Below, piece after piece: positions 33,707-44,616 of a stretch of DNA of 64,000 nucleotides. Below the pieces are notes generated by a model. The model saw nothing but the letters and a program-made list of their open reading frames with translations, did not search any database and had not been told where the DNA came from. The translations under genes were made by a program, and so were the position numbers. Numbering within the stretch: the first letter of the stretch is position 1; each line of letters begins with the position of its first letter. Where the stretch lies: NCBI GenBank assembly GCA_022695795.1, contig MU404080.1, forward strand, positions 310,001 through 374,000. The letters are read 5' to 3'. The DNA comes from Biscogniauxia marginata. Taxonomy: Eukaryota > Ascomycota > Sordariomycetes > Xylariales > Xylariaceae.

Positions 33707-34547
33707 ATGAAGTTCAATCTCGTAGCTCTTCTCTTCTCCCTCTCCGCCCTCTCCGCGGCCCAGGATCTCGAGTTGGACGACGTCCCGCGCGCCTGCCAGC
33801 AGGTCTGGTATGTAATCCAAGAGTTCATTTTTCCCCTTTTTGCCCCGTCTCGAGAGTTAGGAGCTCCTTATCAGGACAGTTCCTTAGTATTTTGCTCCCG
33901 CGACATGCATGTCAACAGTATTTTATTTACCGGAAAGGGTGATTGATTTCTAGCTGACGTTTACAAAATCAGCCAGGACATTGCCAACCTGACCAGCACC
34001 TGCGACCAGCAGAACGACGACGACAACGCCGAGAGGACGTGCATCTGCAACGCCAACAACGCCCAGTCGCAGGCGACCAGCTGCGCCGCCTGCGCCAAGG
34101 CCAATGGCCAGAACGACAACGATAGCGGTGAGTAAACCAAAAGAGGAACCCCTGCCAGATGCCAAGCTAACCTCCCCCCGAAATACAGACATCGCGGAGC
34201 TCATGCGCGACTGCAACTGGAACTACGCCGACGTGGTCGCGAGCTCGGCCTCGGCCGTGATCTCGACGATCACGTCCGACGGCAGCGCTATCCTGTCCAC
34301 CATCACCGCCGGGGCCGGCGGCGTCGTCTCGACCATCACCTCGGACGGTAGCGCGATCCTGTCGACGATCACGAGCGACGTGGGCGGCGTGCTGTCGACC
34401 ATCACGTCGAACGGCGGGGAGATCATCTCCACCATCGTCAACGGGCCGACCTCCACCGACTCCCCTGACGCCGCCCCGATGGCGACCGCCGGCGTTGTCG
34501 GCGTCGCAGCGGGGCTGATGATTGCCGCCCTGCCCGTCGTCTTGTAG
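33707..34547 (+). CDS. GPI-anchored-type cell-wall protein with eight-cysteine domain and STIT repeats
   Basis: Three exons, 33707-33807, 33973-34127 and 34189-34547, encode 204 aa. Introns are 165 and 61 bp with donors GTATGT and GTGAGT. A signal peptide (MKFNLVALLFSLSALSAA) is followed by a domain with eight cysteines (ACQQVC, STC, TCIC, SCAAC, RDC), reminiscent of CFEM-like domains but not a clear match. Then come about five 13-residue repeats built on (D)GSAILSTITS / GGVVSTITS. The C terminus (TAGVVGVAAGLMIAALPVVL) is a hydrophobic tail suited to GPI-anchor addition. The protein is expected at the cell surface. It lies between two oppositely oriented short solo LTRs in an island surrounded by RIP-decayed DNA, yet its own frame is intact. 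Confidence 0.85.
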
Positions 34548-35248
34548 AAAGCGCATTTGTGTATCCGTGCGCGGTATTATTCTAGGTTAAACTCCATAGC
34601 TTGGCTTGGTCTTCATGCATAAATTGAGGAATGGGGATGGGGTTCTTACTGGAGGTCTATTTGGACGTGGCTACGATTCGCTCCTGTGGGTCCTAGATTC
34701 GCGTGCAAAGCGACGACAGCCACTTGACTATTGTTCGGAAACCCGTGTTCTAATTCTTGACGAGGGAGGGATGAGGAAGCATTTTTATGGACGACAGGGA
34801 AAAGTTTCAGTCTCTTGTAAACTGTTGGGGCTAATTGAACGCGCCACGAATTACGATTGTTGCTAAATAAAATACTTATACCCATCGATATATGCTGTTT
34901 TCTATGACCTGCTCCACGTGCCTACCTACCCTATATTGCTTCTTAGTTTAGCCTATCTTTTTATAGATTCGTCAACTTATAAGGCTTGCCATGGTATTGA
35001 TGCTACCTAGATTGTTTCCAATCCGGTTTCTCAACCATGCTAACCTCTTTGTACAACCATATGCTGTTTTTAACGAGTTGTTTTCGTCGTCTACCGAGAA
35101 TAATAACGATGCAATATAAGAAATTGGTAAGGTATGTCACACTAGGTACAAGTGATGTATTCCTACGAGGTAACGTTAAAGTAAACGGATACTTACCTGC
35201 CTACCTAGTTTTGTTTAAGACTTAAGCTAGCAAAGGGGTCCTAGATAC
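34548..35248. other. Intergenic
   Basis: 3' region of the GPI-type gene. Open frames at 34606-34885 on both strands have no support. Confidence 0.4.
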
Positions 35249-35379
35249 TGTTGAGATGAGACGAAGATGTGAGGATAGGATCAAGTGTATTAGTTCAAGG
35301 TGAGTCCAGATAGGAGGGCTTCGCCCTCCTATATACGTAGATACAGGTGGCAAGGGTCGTATAGCCCCATATTTTAACA
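35249..35379 (-). mobile_element. Very short solo LTR, family 2, copy 2, duplication GATAC
   Basis: 131 bp, inverted relative to the copy at 31622, with ends TGTTGA and TAACA and perfect GATAC duplications at 35244-35248 and 35380-35384. It differs from copy 1 mainly by an extra perfect hairpin, ATAGGAGGGC-TTC-GCCCTCCTAT, at 35310-35332. No internal domain remains. Confidence 0.85.
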
Positions 35380-35936
35380 GATACTCCAGAGCTAGTTTAA
35401 TACAAATTATTGATTTGTTATCGTACAGTCTGAGAACATTACCAAGGTTCGGTGATGGGCTTAGGAACACAAATGGAGAAATAGGAGGTCCTGTATGTTT
35501 GACATGCACTCGTGAATTTACACAAGCGAAGCTTTGATGATGTGTTACTATCACGAACTGAAGATCGTTTCTGATGGCATCGAAATTCAAATATTGGCTA
35601 ACACTTACTCCCTGTCGTCTAGAGGCGGCTATTATGATGTAACTAGCACGGTCTAGGCCAGGCACCTCGGCCGAAACATCAATGATATAAATATGATTCC
35701 CGATACTTGAGACCTATTCTCGCATTTCCATGCCATCAGTCTCGCAGTAGTTGTTGATTATCGAATTATATATCTCGGTGTAGTGAGCGTCAGCGGTGAT
35801 GATCCTCCTGTTGTCCACTTTAAGACAAATCTGCTATGCGGTAACGACACCTCCGATCACCCAAGGCTTCGCTGACTAGATGCATTTTAGTAGCATTCTT
35901 CGGGTGCGTACAGCAGCCTCCGTCTAGTATTTAGGC
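35380..35936. other. Intergenic
   Basis: No gene seen; normal composition. Confidence 0.4.
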
Positions 35937-36265
35937 TCAAATATTAAAGGCCTTCTTCTCACAAAGCCATTTCACCCTGCTAACGTCTGAAACTCTCCTG
36001 AAACGACATCGTAGTAGCGAACAGCTTAACTTGTGTCTTCGAACATTTATTAGCGCAACAATATATATAAGAATGTGCGTGTTGGTTGGCAAAAACTTAC
36101 ATGTTGCTGAGCTACTTGGGCTGGAGCAGTTGAATGAAGCAGATGCGTTCCATCGTCGGTATCGTCTAAAACGGTATGACCAGCGTGTTTCTTCTTGCCA
36201 GGGCAATGATGGGTCCCACCACCGGTCAGGATCCATCTATCGCAAACGGAGCATCGTTCGACCAT
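35937..36265 (-). CDS. Possible small Cys/His-rich protein
   Basis: Candidate two-exon gene on the minus strand, 36265-36101 and 36029-35937, 85 aa. The 71-bp intron has a perfect donor (GTAAGT), a GCTAAT branch and acceptor CACAAG. Exon 1 starts MVERCSVCDRWILTGGGTHH and then C-P-G-K-K-K, giving C-x2-C and H-H-C groups that could bind zinc. I do not recognise the family, and the second exon is basic and unremarkable. It could equally be a remnant or a chance frame in island DNA. Confidence 0.3.
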
Positions 36266-37172
36266 GGCGATTCGATGATGTTCTTGTGGGTTGGAGTTGA
36301 GGGTTGAGAACGTTGACTGGAGCTTCTTGGGAATTCAGAGTAATATAACAGGCGAAGATAACAATGGATTAGAGAGGTCATGCGAACATCTACGTGCCTT
36401 GCTCTGCTCTTCCCGAGACACCGTCAGATGCGTAAAGAAAACCAACACCTCGCTTACCGTAAAGCTATTATCGGCTGGGACAAGCTAAGTGCATCCCTTT
36501 GGCGAGGTCTGTATTAATCTGACCTCTGACCAGATATCCTTCTTACTAACAATTCAAGCCTTTCATCTCCAAGGCCCAGTGTCACGATGTACTCAGTAGG
36601 TACATAGGTAACGACTCAGTTATTGCCTGAGGGACTAGGACTACAGCTACTCGGAATGCAGTGCACTCCATTTACATGTCAACTGCCCCTTCGTACTCAC
36701 TGATCCTCTTACACCGCAACTCCTAATATCCAGATTCTTTAGATAATCAGTTAAACCTTTTGTTGATAGTTAGAAGACATAATATATAAATTATTTAACC
36801 AACTTACATATTGAAATAAGCATATACCTGTTTAGCTGCGACGGATATTGCGAGAGTCTCTCATGGTTTGATCAGGTATTTCAACGTTTTGTTGGGCTGC
36901 AGCAGACATGTCAGTTGGTGCAACACATGCTGAGTAAATAACAGCCGTGTCTCGTCAGCCTCTCGTATCCTTTAACCGTCGCGTGATGCAAAGGGACTTG
37001 AGCTCAAACTGCTCTGAAAATTGCACCTCTAGGCCACATTGCCCCCATGCGTTATTGTCGGTTTGACACATAGACTCATAGTCTACAGGACACACTTTCC
37101 CCCTCCCTGTTCATCTCTTCTATTATTTATCCCAATTTCATCATGAATCCATACGAGCCGAACCCAGATAAC
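36266..37172. other. Intergenic, left flank of the gypsy element
   Basis: About 0.9 kb of normal composition with no supported gene. The five bases before the LTR are ATAAC; no matching duplication was found on the far side. Confidence 0.4.
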
Positions 37173-37529
37173 TGTGACGAACCTCCCTGTGTATTCCTAG
37201 TCAGCTGACTTCACAGGTGAGTACGTACTAGGTTTTCTTGATTTAAAGGTAACAATGGGTTAAGATTGGTTCAAGGATTCACAATGTTATGTTCGTCAAA
37301 GAGGTTTCAAGGTACTCTCACTATAATATCAAAAAGTAACTATAATCTTAGATTAATAACTAAGGAACGAGAAACTAATTACACAAGGAAATTCTAATCT
37401 ACTTATACTCGTCCTTCCTCTCATACAATTCACTAAATAGTTAAATCGTAAGTTACCCCACCCACTATTTATATATTCGATAAGGTCACGTGCGCGGCAC
37501 TCGTTTCCCACTTTAGGAGTCTTATAATA
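37173..37529 (-). repeat. Left LTR (3' LTR) of the gypsy element
   Basis: 357 bp, TGTGACG to (decayed) TATAATA. The outer, left half is almost free of RIP changes (for example tagtcagctgacttcacagg), while the inner, right half is more mutated. Confidence 0.85.
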
Positions 37530-39419
37530 TTATTCTTCCCCTCCGAGAATCTTTATTCCAAAAATAAAGAGAAGATTAATTATCCTTCCCTCCGATTTAT
37601 TAAGAGGTCTAAGCCTTTTTTAACTTAATTTATAATGTCTTATCGTATAATAAAACTTCGCAAAGAAAATTCTAATATTTCGCGTTAAGTTAAGAAACAA
37701 GCTAAAAACAAGGTAACTCTCTTAAATTCTATTGCTTTTTATAATAAGAAAAAAATAACTTATTCTTATTACGAGCATAATAAAAAAAATTATATTATTT
37801 CGGAAAATTTTAATTGTTATGTAAAATACATAAAATTAAGTCGATCGCGATATGACGTATTTAATATCTCGCGAAAGAATATATCTAAAATCACGAAACA
37901 GTTTTAAAAGGTCGAGATCGAGCTCGAGAAAACGGAATTCTATTATAAGATTACTCGTGTTACTAAAGAAGTAATTATAAACCGCATTTTACGCCTTAAA
38001 ACTAAGCGTAAATTATAATCGAATAAACTTCGTAAAATAATTACTCGGGGTCTTAATTTTATAAAGAATTTAAAGCATATTAAGCGTAAAGAAAAAAAAT
38101 AAAAACATCTTGTTAAAGAATCGCAACGTATAAAGGAATTATAATATTAACCTGAATTTTCGTAAAACTTATTTACTTCCAAGGCCTACCTTTTTTCCTT
38201 CTTTAATTCTCCTTAATAAAATTAAAATCTCGATATCTAGGCCTTCCTAGCCGGTTTAGATTTTAGCGATAAAAATCCTTAATTTTATTTATTAGGTTTT
38301 TTAAATGCTTAAAAGGTTCTTAAGTATTTTCCTTAAGTAAGTAACCTTCCTATTTAACGAGATATTATAATTAATTATCAATTTTTTTTAAATTTAATAT
38401 CTTTTCGACTTCGTATTTATTAGGATTTTCTTTAAATTTTAATTGTTTTTCTAACAAGGCGTTTTTTAATGCTGGTTTTAAAAGTAAAACATGAAATACA
38501 AGATATATTTTGGATCTCTTTAATAACGAGAGTTTATAATTAATTTTCAAAATAACCTTTTTAATCCTATATAGTCCTAATTTCTTAAATTCTAGTTTTT
38601 CGTTAGGTCGTTTTATTTTAATTTAAGGTGTTTTTAATGTTACGCCTTGTCGTTAACAGAGCAAGTAAATTATATCTCCTCTCTTAAGAATTAGTCCCTT
38701 AATTCTTTTTTTATTATAATACTTTGTCATTTTATTTTAAATAAACTGTAATTCTTTTTATAGCCGTTATTATATTACCTAGATCTTTTCGGATAATATT
38801 TCTGCTTTTAGGGCTTTTATTTCGACTCTTAGTACTTTCGTGAGTTCGATTGGTTGTTTTTAGGCTTCCGCCTTTTGCCTATACACTGCCTTATATAATG
38901 ACATTTTCATGTCTTTATTAATCGAAGTATTATATACTATTTAGGCTATTAATAACAATTTTACCTAATTATTTATTTCCTAGTTAACATAGCTTCGTAA
39001 ATATTGTTTTATTATTTAGTTTAATCTCTTTGTTTGCTCGTTTGTTTAAGGGTGATATGCTGTAAATAACTTTTATTTAATTCCCATTCGTTTTATTAGG
39101 CTAGTTTAAAATTTCGACGTAAATAATTTATTTCTATTTAAAATAATACGTTTTAATAACCCATGTTTATTAACATATTTCTTTAAGAAATTAAAAATCA
39201 ATTGTTTTACTATGCTTAATTCGTTGAATAATAAGAAGTAGGCGTATTTCGTGAGTCTATTAATAATTACCTATATGTTATTATAGTATATTTCTATAGT
39301 AAGATTTTTTGACTCTAGAAGTTTCACTACGAAGTCCCATACAATTGTATTCTATGCTTTATTAAGTATTTATATTAATTATAATAATTTATATGGTTTA
39401 TATCGTAATGCTTTAGCCT

Positions 39420-39546
39420 TATTATAAATGTTATAATTCTTTATAATTCTTTTAACTATTTATCGTATTCCTAGAAAGTCGAATTCCTCTTGAAGTCGTT
39501 TCACCGTTTTGAAAATCCCTTGGTGGCCGTGTAAAGGATATTTGTG
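39420..39546 (-). other. Integrase zinc-binding region relic
   Basis: HKYPLHGHQGIFKTVKRLQ followed downstream by N-Y-N-I-Y-N-K-A-K. This is the HHCC region with both cysteines changed to Tyr (TGT to TAT). Confidence 0.7.
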
Positions 39547-40581
39547 AAATTCTTTAACGAATTCGTCTTGTACTTGTTCTAATACATATACCTTTTCCTT
39601 ATATAAAAAAAGTTCGTCGCTAGATCCTTATTAAAACTATAATTGTTTTTCTTTTTAATTGTAATTTTCTTTAAACTATTATTTCTAGTTTCTTATGTTA
39701 ATTCGTATATAAACTAATATAACTAATCTATTATTCTGTTATTTAAATATCTAGATATTTCTTTTATTGATTTTTAATTTATAATCTCCTTTTCTACTAA
39801 AAAGATCTATTTAAATGTTTTCCTTTTTCTTAATGTACTAAATTCTAAAATTAAATCTAAACAGGAAAATCATTTAACGCTCGTGTCTTTAGTTAAGCGT
39901 TTATGTTATCATAAATCGTGTAAGGTTCTTATAATTTAAATAAATATCGATAGGTTCCTTAGTTTCGCTAAGCCATGATTCTTATTTCTTTAGTGCTTTA
40001 ATGATTATTAATAGTTCCTTATCATAAATCTAATAGTTTAATTTAGCATTATATAGTGCTTTAAATAGGTACGCGACTAGGTATTATTTCTTATTATCTT
40101 TTAATTACTCCAGGACTACTTTAATGGCGAAATCTAAAGCGTTTATCCTTAGTCGTTTCTTTTTATTTTTATTCGGAAGTTTATATATAACCTCACTAGT
40201 TATAACTTCTTTTAGCTGCTAAAAAGCTTGTCTAGCTTCTTTAGTGAAATAAAAAGCCTTTCTTGTTTTTGTTAAAGTAATTAGTTCCGTTAATGGTTTA
40301 GCAATACACCCGAAATCTTTAATAAGTTATTTAATATAGTTAATAAAGCTAAGAAATGCGTGTACGTTTATAACATTCTTAGGTTTTAGCTAATCCTTAA
40401 CTATTATTATTTTTCCCTTTTAAATGCGAATTTCTTCTAGACTTATTATAAACCCTAAATAGTTTAATTTCTTAATATATTATTCATTTTTAGTTGAATA
40501 AACAAGTAGGTTCACCTTTTCCAGGGGTTTTAACACTTACTTTATATGTTCCTTATGTTTTTTCTCGTTTTTTAAGTAAAT

Positions 40582-40599
40582 TAGTATATCGTCTAAATA
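40582..40599 (-). other. Reverse transcriptase YxDD motif
   Basis: Reads Y-L-D-D-I-L on the minus strand inside FIYLDDILIYLKNEK, the gypsy RT catalytic loop, still in frame locally. Confidence 0.85.
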
Positions 40600-41616
40600 A
40601 ATAAATATAAATTTATCCAAAAACTTATAAAGAATTATTATAATTATATGTTGAAATATAGCGGGTGCGTTAATAAGTTTAAATGACATAACTTTATACT
40701 TATAATATCTATATATTATTCGAAAAGCTATATATTATTCGTATTCCTTAGTCATTTTAATTATATAGTATTTATCGCGAAGGTTTAGTGCTATAAAGAT
40801 TTAGGCCTTGCTAATTTGTCCTCTTATAAGTTTTATTAATAGTAACGAATACCCGTTTTTCTTGGTTATTTTATTTAAGTGTCGGTAATTAATTACTCGT
40901 CTTTATACTAGGTTTCCTTCTTTATCGACACGTTGTTTCCCGTTTTTGTCGATTTTGGGTACCATAATTGCCGGGTATCTTAACGAGAATTCGGATTCTT
41001 GAATATATCCTTTATTAAGATCCTTTTAAATTCCCTTTTATAATGCTCTTTATTTTTCCTGATTTATAAAATACACTAAAAACAATTTTAATTGTTTTCC
41101 TTCTTTAAAGTGGATTTAGTGATCCCACTAGCTATATTTTAGTAATTCTTTTTTTGTTTTATCTTTAAATAATTTATAAAAATAGAGGTACTTGCGCGGT
41201 ACTCTTTTCGTTAGATTTTCAAGTTTGGTTACTTGAATTATATAAGTAATATGTTTTATTTTTATATCCGTTTTTCTAGAGTTATTTACGGTACTTATCT
41301 CGTAACTTGTAACAATTAATTCCTTTTATTTTTAATTTTAATAAAGCGTATTTATCTCGAAATTTATTCGTGAATTACTTTTTTTAAGCTAATTTATTCC
41401 CAAGATCATGTCGTGATTTAATATATATGCAATATTAAGAATAACTTATTCGGGATATTTTTAAATAATTATTAAAAAAGGAATTATTTCTCTTAACACC
41501 TTATTATTCTCGTAACTAAATATGTTTTCTTTAAAGTTTTATAACTTATATGGATTTTGTTTATATACCTATAATATTCTATTTTCTTAAGCTACCTTTA
41601 TTAAGATATAGCTTTT

Positions 41617-41643
41617 ATTTACTCCTAAATCTATTAAGGCTTT
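41617..41643 (-). other. Retroviral-type aspartic protease relic
   Basis: Reads KALIDLGVN, corresponding to the usual A-L-I-D-S-G-A motif with S-to-L and A-to-V changes explained by C-to-T transitions. Confidence 0.7.
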
Positions 41644-43046
41644 ATACTCCCTTTTATTATACCTAACTCTAGTTATAATAGTGTTATTAAGTCCCGACTA
41701 GACTTCATATAAGGACTTATTATCCATGGCTTCTCGCTGCCTTACTAGCAAGAGCCTTTACCGTTTTTTAGTTTTCTACGTTTCTTCCTTTTTAGTTTTC
41801 TCTTAGTTGTTATAGCCTAAATATCTTTCTATTCTTAAGCTTTCATAAGAGCGTGTTTTTAGTAATCATTACTTAAATAGTTTCTCTAATTACCCTTTAC
41901 GTAATAAAGAGTAAAAGGTTTATCCTTTATATAGAATTTTGCATATTAAAACTTTAATTCTTTTTCAAGGGCCCTTTTATAACCCAAGTTCGTTTTATTA
42001 ACTCGGAATTTTTTAAAGTTCTAAATTATCCTTAAATAAAAAAAGTAATTATTAAATCTACTTATTATAAGTATCTCGATATCTCCCCTTAGGTTTATAT
42101 TAATTTTTAAAAGCTTCCCTCCTTTTTTAAGGTATATTTTAATGATTTATTTATAGCCTTATTTAGTCGCACGTGTTTTTACTTATTACTTTATTAAGTA
42201 TTTTCTTATAAAGCCAAATAAATTAATATTGTATTTAGTTCGTTCTTCGAGCTATTATAAAAGATATAATCCCTTTTATAATTCTTATAATTCTTCCTTA
42301 ATCTCGTCTTTTTCGAAACCTGCTCCAAGCAAGTCATGTACGTCGCATAATACCGAGGTGTAATATATACAACTTTTAACCATTACTTCGTAGCTTTTTT
42401 CGGAGTTTAGGTAAAAATAATATATTTTAAAGTAATGTGGCTATCGTGGGGTGTTATTATAAATACACTTATTTTCTTCCATGTCGTCATTCTCTAGTTC
42501 TTAAGGATAATAACCGGCTTTATCCTTAAAACTTTTATATACTTAATAAACGTTATTAATATAAAAGCTCTAATGTAACGATACATATTCCCTTAAGCTT
42601 TAATAAATATTATAACTATTATTTATATAAAGCCTCTAGTTTAAGCTATTATACTGGCTTTTCCCTTAATAAGTTTCGCATTTGTCGTTTTTACAATGGC
42701 TTTAATGTAAATTATTATGGTTTAACTTAATTCCTAAGTCGTATCTTAGCTTGTAATTATCGCACACATATAATAATTCGCCTTCGTTATATCTTTATTT
42801 GGCTTGTTCTAATGTGAAATGTCTTAAATACGAGTGGTCATTTTTTGGGTAATCTTTACGGTTAACTTAATAAGATTTATAGATTCTTTCTATAAAAGCC
42901 TCTTTAATTTTTTCTGCTTTAATAATACCAATAATAAATACTTGGTTTATTTCTTTATTATTTTCGAATTAAACCTTTGCTTCGGCGACTTTTTTCTTAA
43001 GTTAAGGAATCCCTCTTATTCTTGGTTCTTGTTTCTTAAGACTTTA

Positions 43047-43088
43047 ATACTCGTTTTTATAATATCCTTTCTTTTTACAGTTAAAACA
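43047..43088 (-). other. Gag CCHC zinc-knuckle relic
   Basis: Reads C-F-N-C-K-K-K-G-Y-Y-K-N-E-Y on the minus strand. The spacing is that of a CX2CX4HX4C knuckle with the His and last Cys both changed to Tyr, each by one RIP-type transition. Confidence 0.75.
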
Positions 43089-44212
43089 CTTAATAGTTAA
43101 TTTATCTCGTTTCTTCTATTCTTTTTAAACAACGTTAATTTTAATAAGATTTGACTTTGTTCCCGTGCCTTTTTTGGTTTCGGCACCGCTTCTGTGATTT
43201 CCTCTTTTTAGCTGGTCGCCATTTCTTCGTTATACCGTCTTTTTCTTTTTAAGGTACCGTTCAAAGTTTTTGTTATCGATAATAATTATTATTATAACGT
43301 AATTATTAAACTTCCCTAGGTTTCTTTCTTTATATAGGTTTATTTTATACAACTCATTCTTCATATGGTTTTTTAACCCTTAATAAAACAAGTAATACAG
43401 GCTTTTAATAAGTAATTATAATTAACTTACGAGTTTTTTAAACTTAACAACGTAGTTTAAAGCCTTTTTATTTTATTGTAATTTATAAAGTCGAGCTTCG
43501 GCTTGTTACTTAAGAATTAAATTGCTAAATATAGACCTAAGTTGTTTTTCAAACTCCTTATAATTTTTAAAGACTTTCTTTGTGTTTTTTTAAGTGTTTG
43601 ATCTATTCTCTAGATAATCTTTTAATACTAGTTAAAACTAGGTTAAAGCGGTTTTGGTAAGGAGTTAAAACACCATAAAAACCTTTTATTCCTTAGTAGT
43701 AATCGTTTTATAATAAAACCGTAAATAGGTTTTAGTTTAAATTAAAAATCTTTCTAGATCGCTTAACCCATTATATTTATTAAGTGTAATTAGTTTGAAA
43801 CCCTTCACGTCGGGGGTTATTATATTATCGTCGTCGTCCGAGTTATTAGGGTCGCTATCGTTTAAAAGTAGTTAAGGTTATCTTGCTTGTTTATCTTTTT
43901 CCTTAGGCATTTCTTCCTCCTCCTCTTCCTCTTCCTTAGATGCTCCTTCTTACTAATCTTCCGAGATGTCCTCTTATGACTCTTCTTTAGCTATAACTAT
44001 AATGAACTTTTGTGTTAGTTCCTTTAAACCTTTTAATTATATCGTAAAAATACTTAAAGCTTTCGTTTAAGAGCTTGTTAATTGTTATTTTTTTACTTGT
44101 TTTTTTTTTTGTTACTTTCTAGTTTTAAGGGGCATGCTTGTCCTAGGACTGTTTCGATTAAAAGTCCCTCTTTTTAAATTAATATTAAGCATTAATTAAG
44201 AAGCTATTAAAA

Positions 44213-44616
44213 TGTGACGAACCTCCTTATATATTCCTAGTTAGCTGACTTCATAGGTAAATACATATTAGGTTTTCTTGATTTAAAAGTAATAATAGGT
44301 TAAGATTAATTTAAAGATTTATAATGTTATGTTCGTTAGAGAGGTTTTAAGGTATTCTCACTATAATATTAAAAAGTAACTATAGTCTTAAATTAATAGC
44401 TAAAGAACGAGAGACTAATTACACAAGGAAATTCTAATTTACTTATACTCGTCCTTCTTCTTATACAATTCACTAAATAATTAAATCGTAGGTTGCCCCA
44501 CTTATTATTCACATATTCACTGAATAGTTGAATCATAGGTTACCCCACCCACTATTCACATATTCGATGGGGTCACGTGCGCGGCACTCGTTTCCCACTT
44601 TAGGAGTCTCGTAACA
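44213..44616 (-). repeat. Right LTR (5' LTR) of the gypsy element with 47-bp internal duplication
   Basis: 404 bp. It exceeds the left LTR by exactly one 47-bp unit: 44468-44514 and 44515-44561 are tandem copies. The right-hand, outer portion is GC-rich (ggtcacgtgcgcggcactcg) and the left, inner portion is RIP-mutated. Confidence 0.85.

Larger units (their letters stand above)
37173..44616 (-). mobile_element. Ty3/gypsy LTR retrotransposon, full length, RIP-decayed
   Basis: Two LTRs (37173-37529 and 44213-44616, TGTGACG to TAACA) flank about 6.7 kb. Reading the minus strand, recognisable relics occur in the order gag zinc knuckle (43.05 kb), protease active site (41.63 kb), reverse transcriptase YLDDIL (40.59 kb) and integrase His/His region (39.5 kb). 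RT before integrase identifies Ty3/gypsy rather than copia. Every frame has many stops, and conserved residues are altered in the RIP direction. The coding part is very AT-rich. The element is dead. Confidence 0.9.

Noticed and set aside
42834..43100. 88-aa open frame in AT-rich DNA
   Set aside because: It lies antisense to the gag zinc-knuckle relic of the gypsy element.
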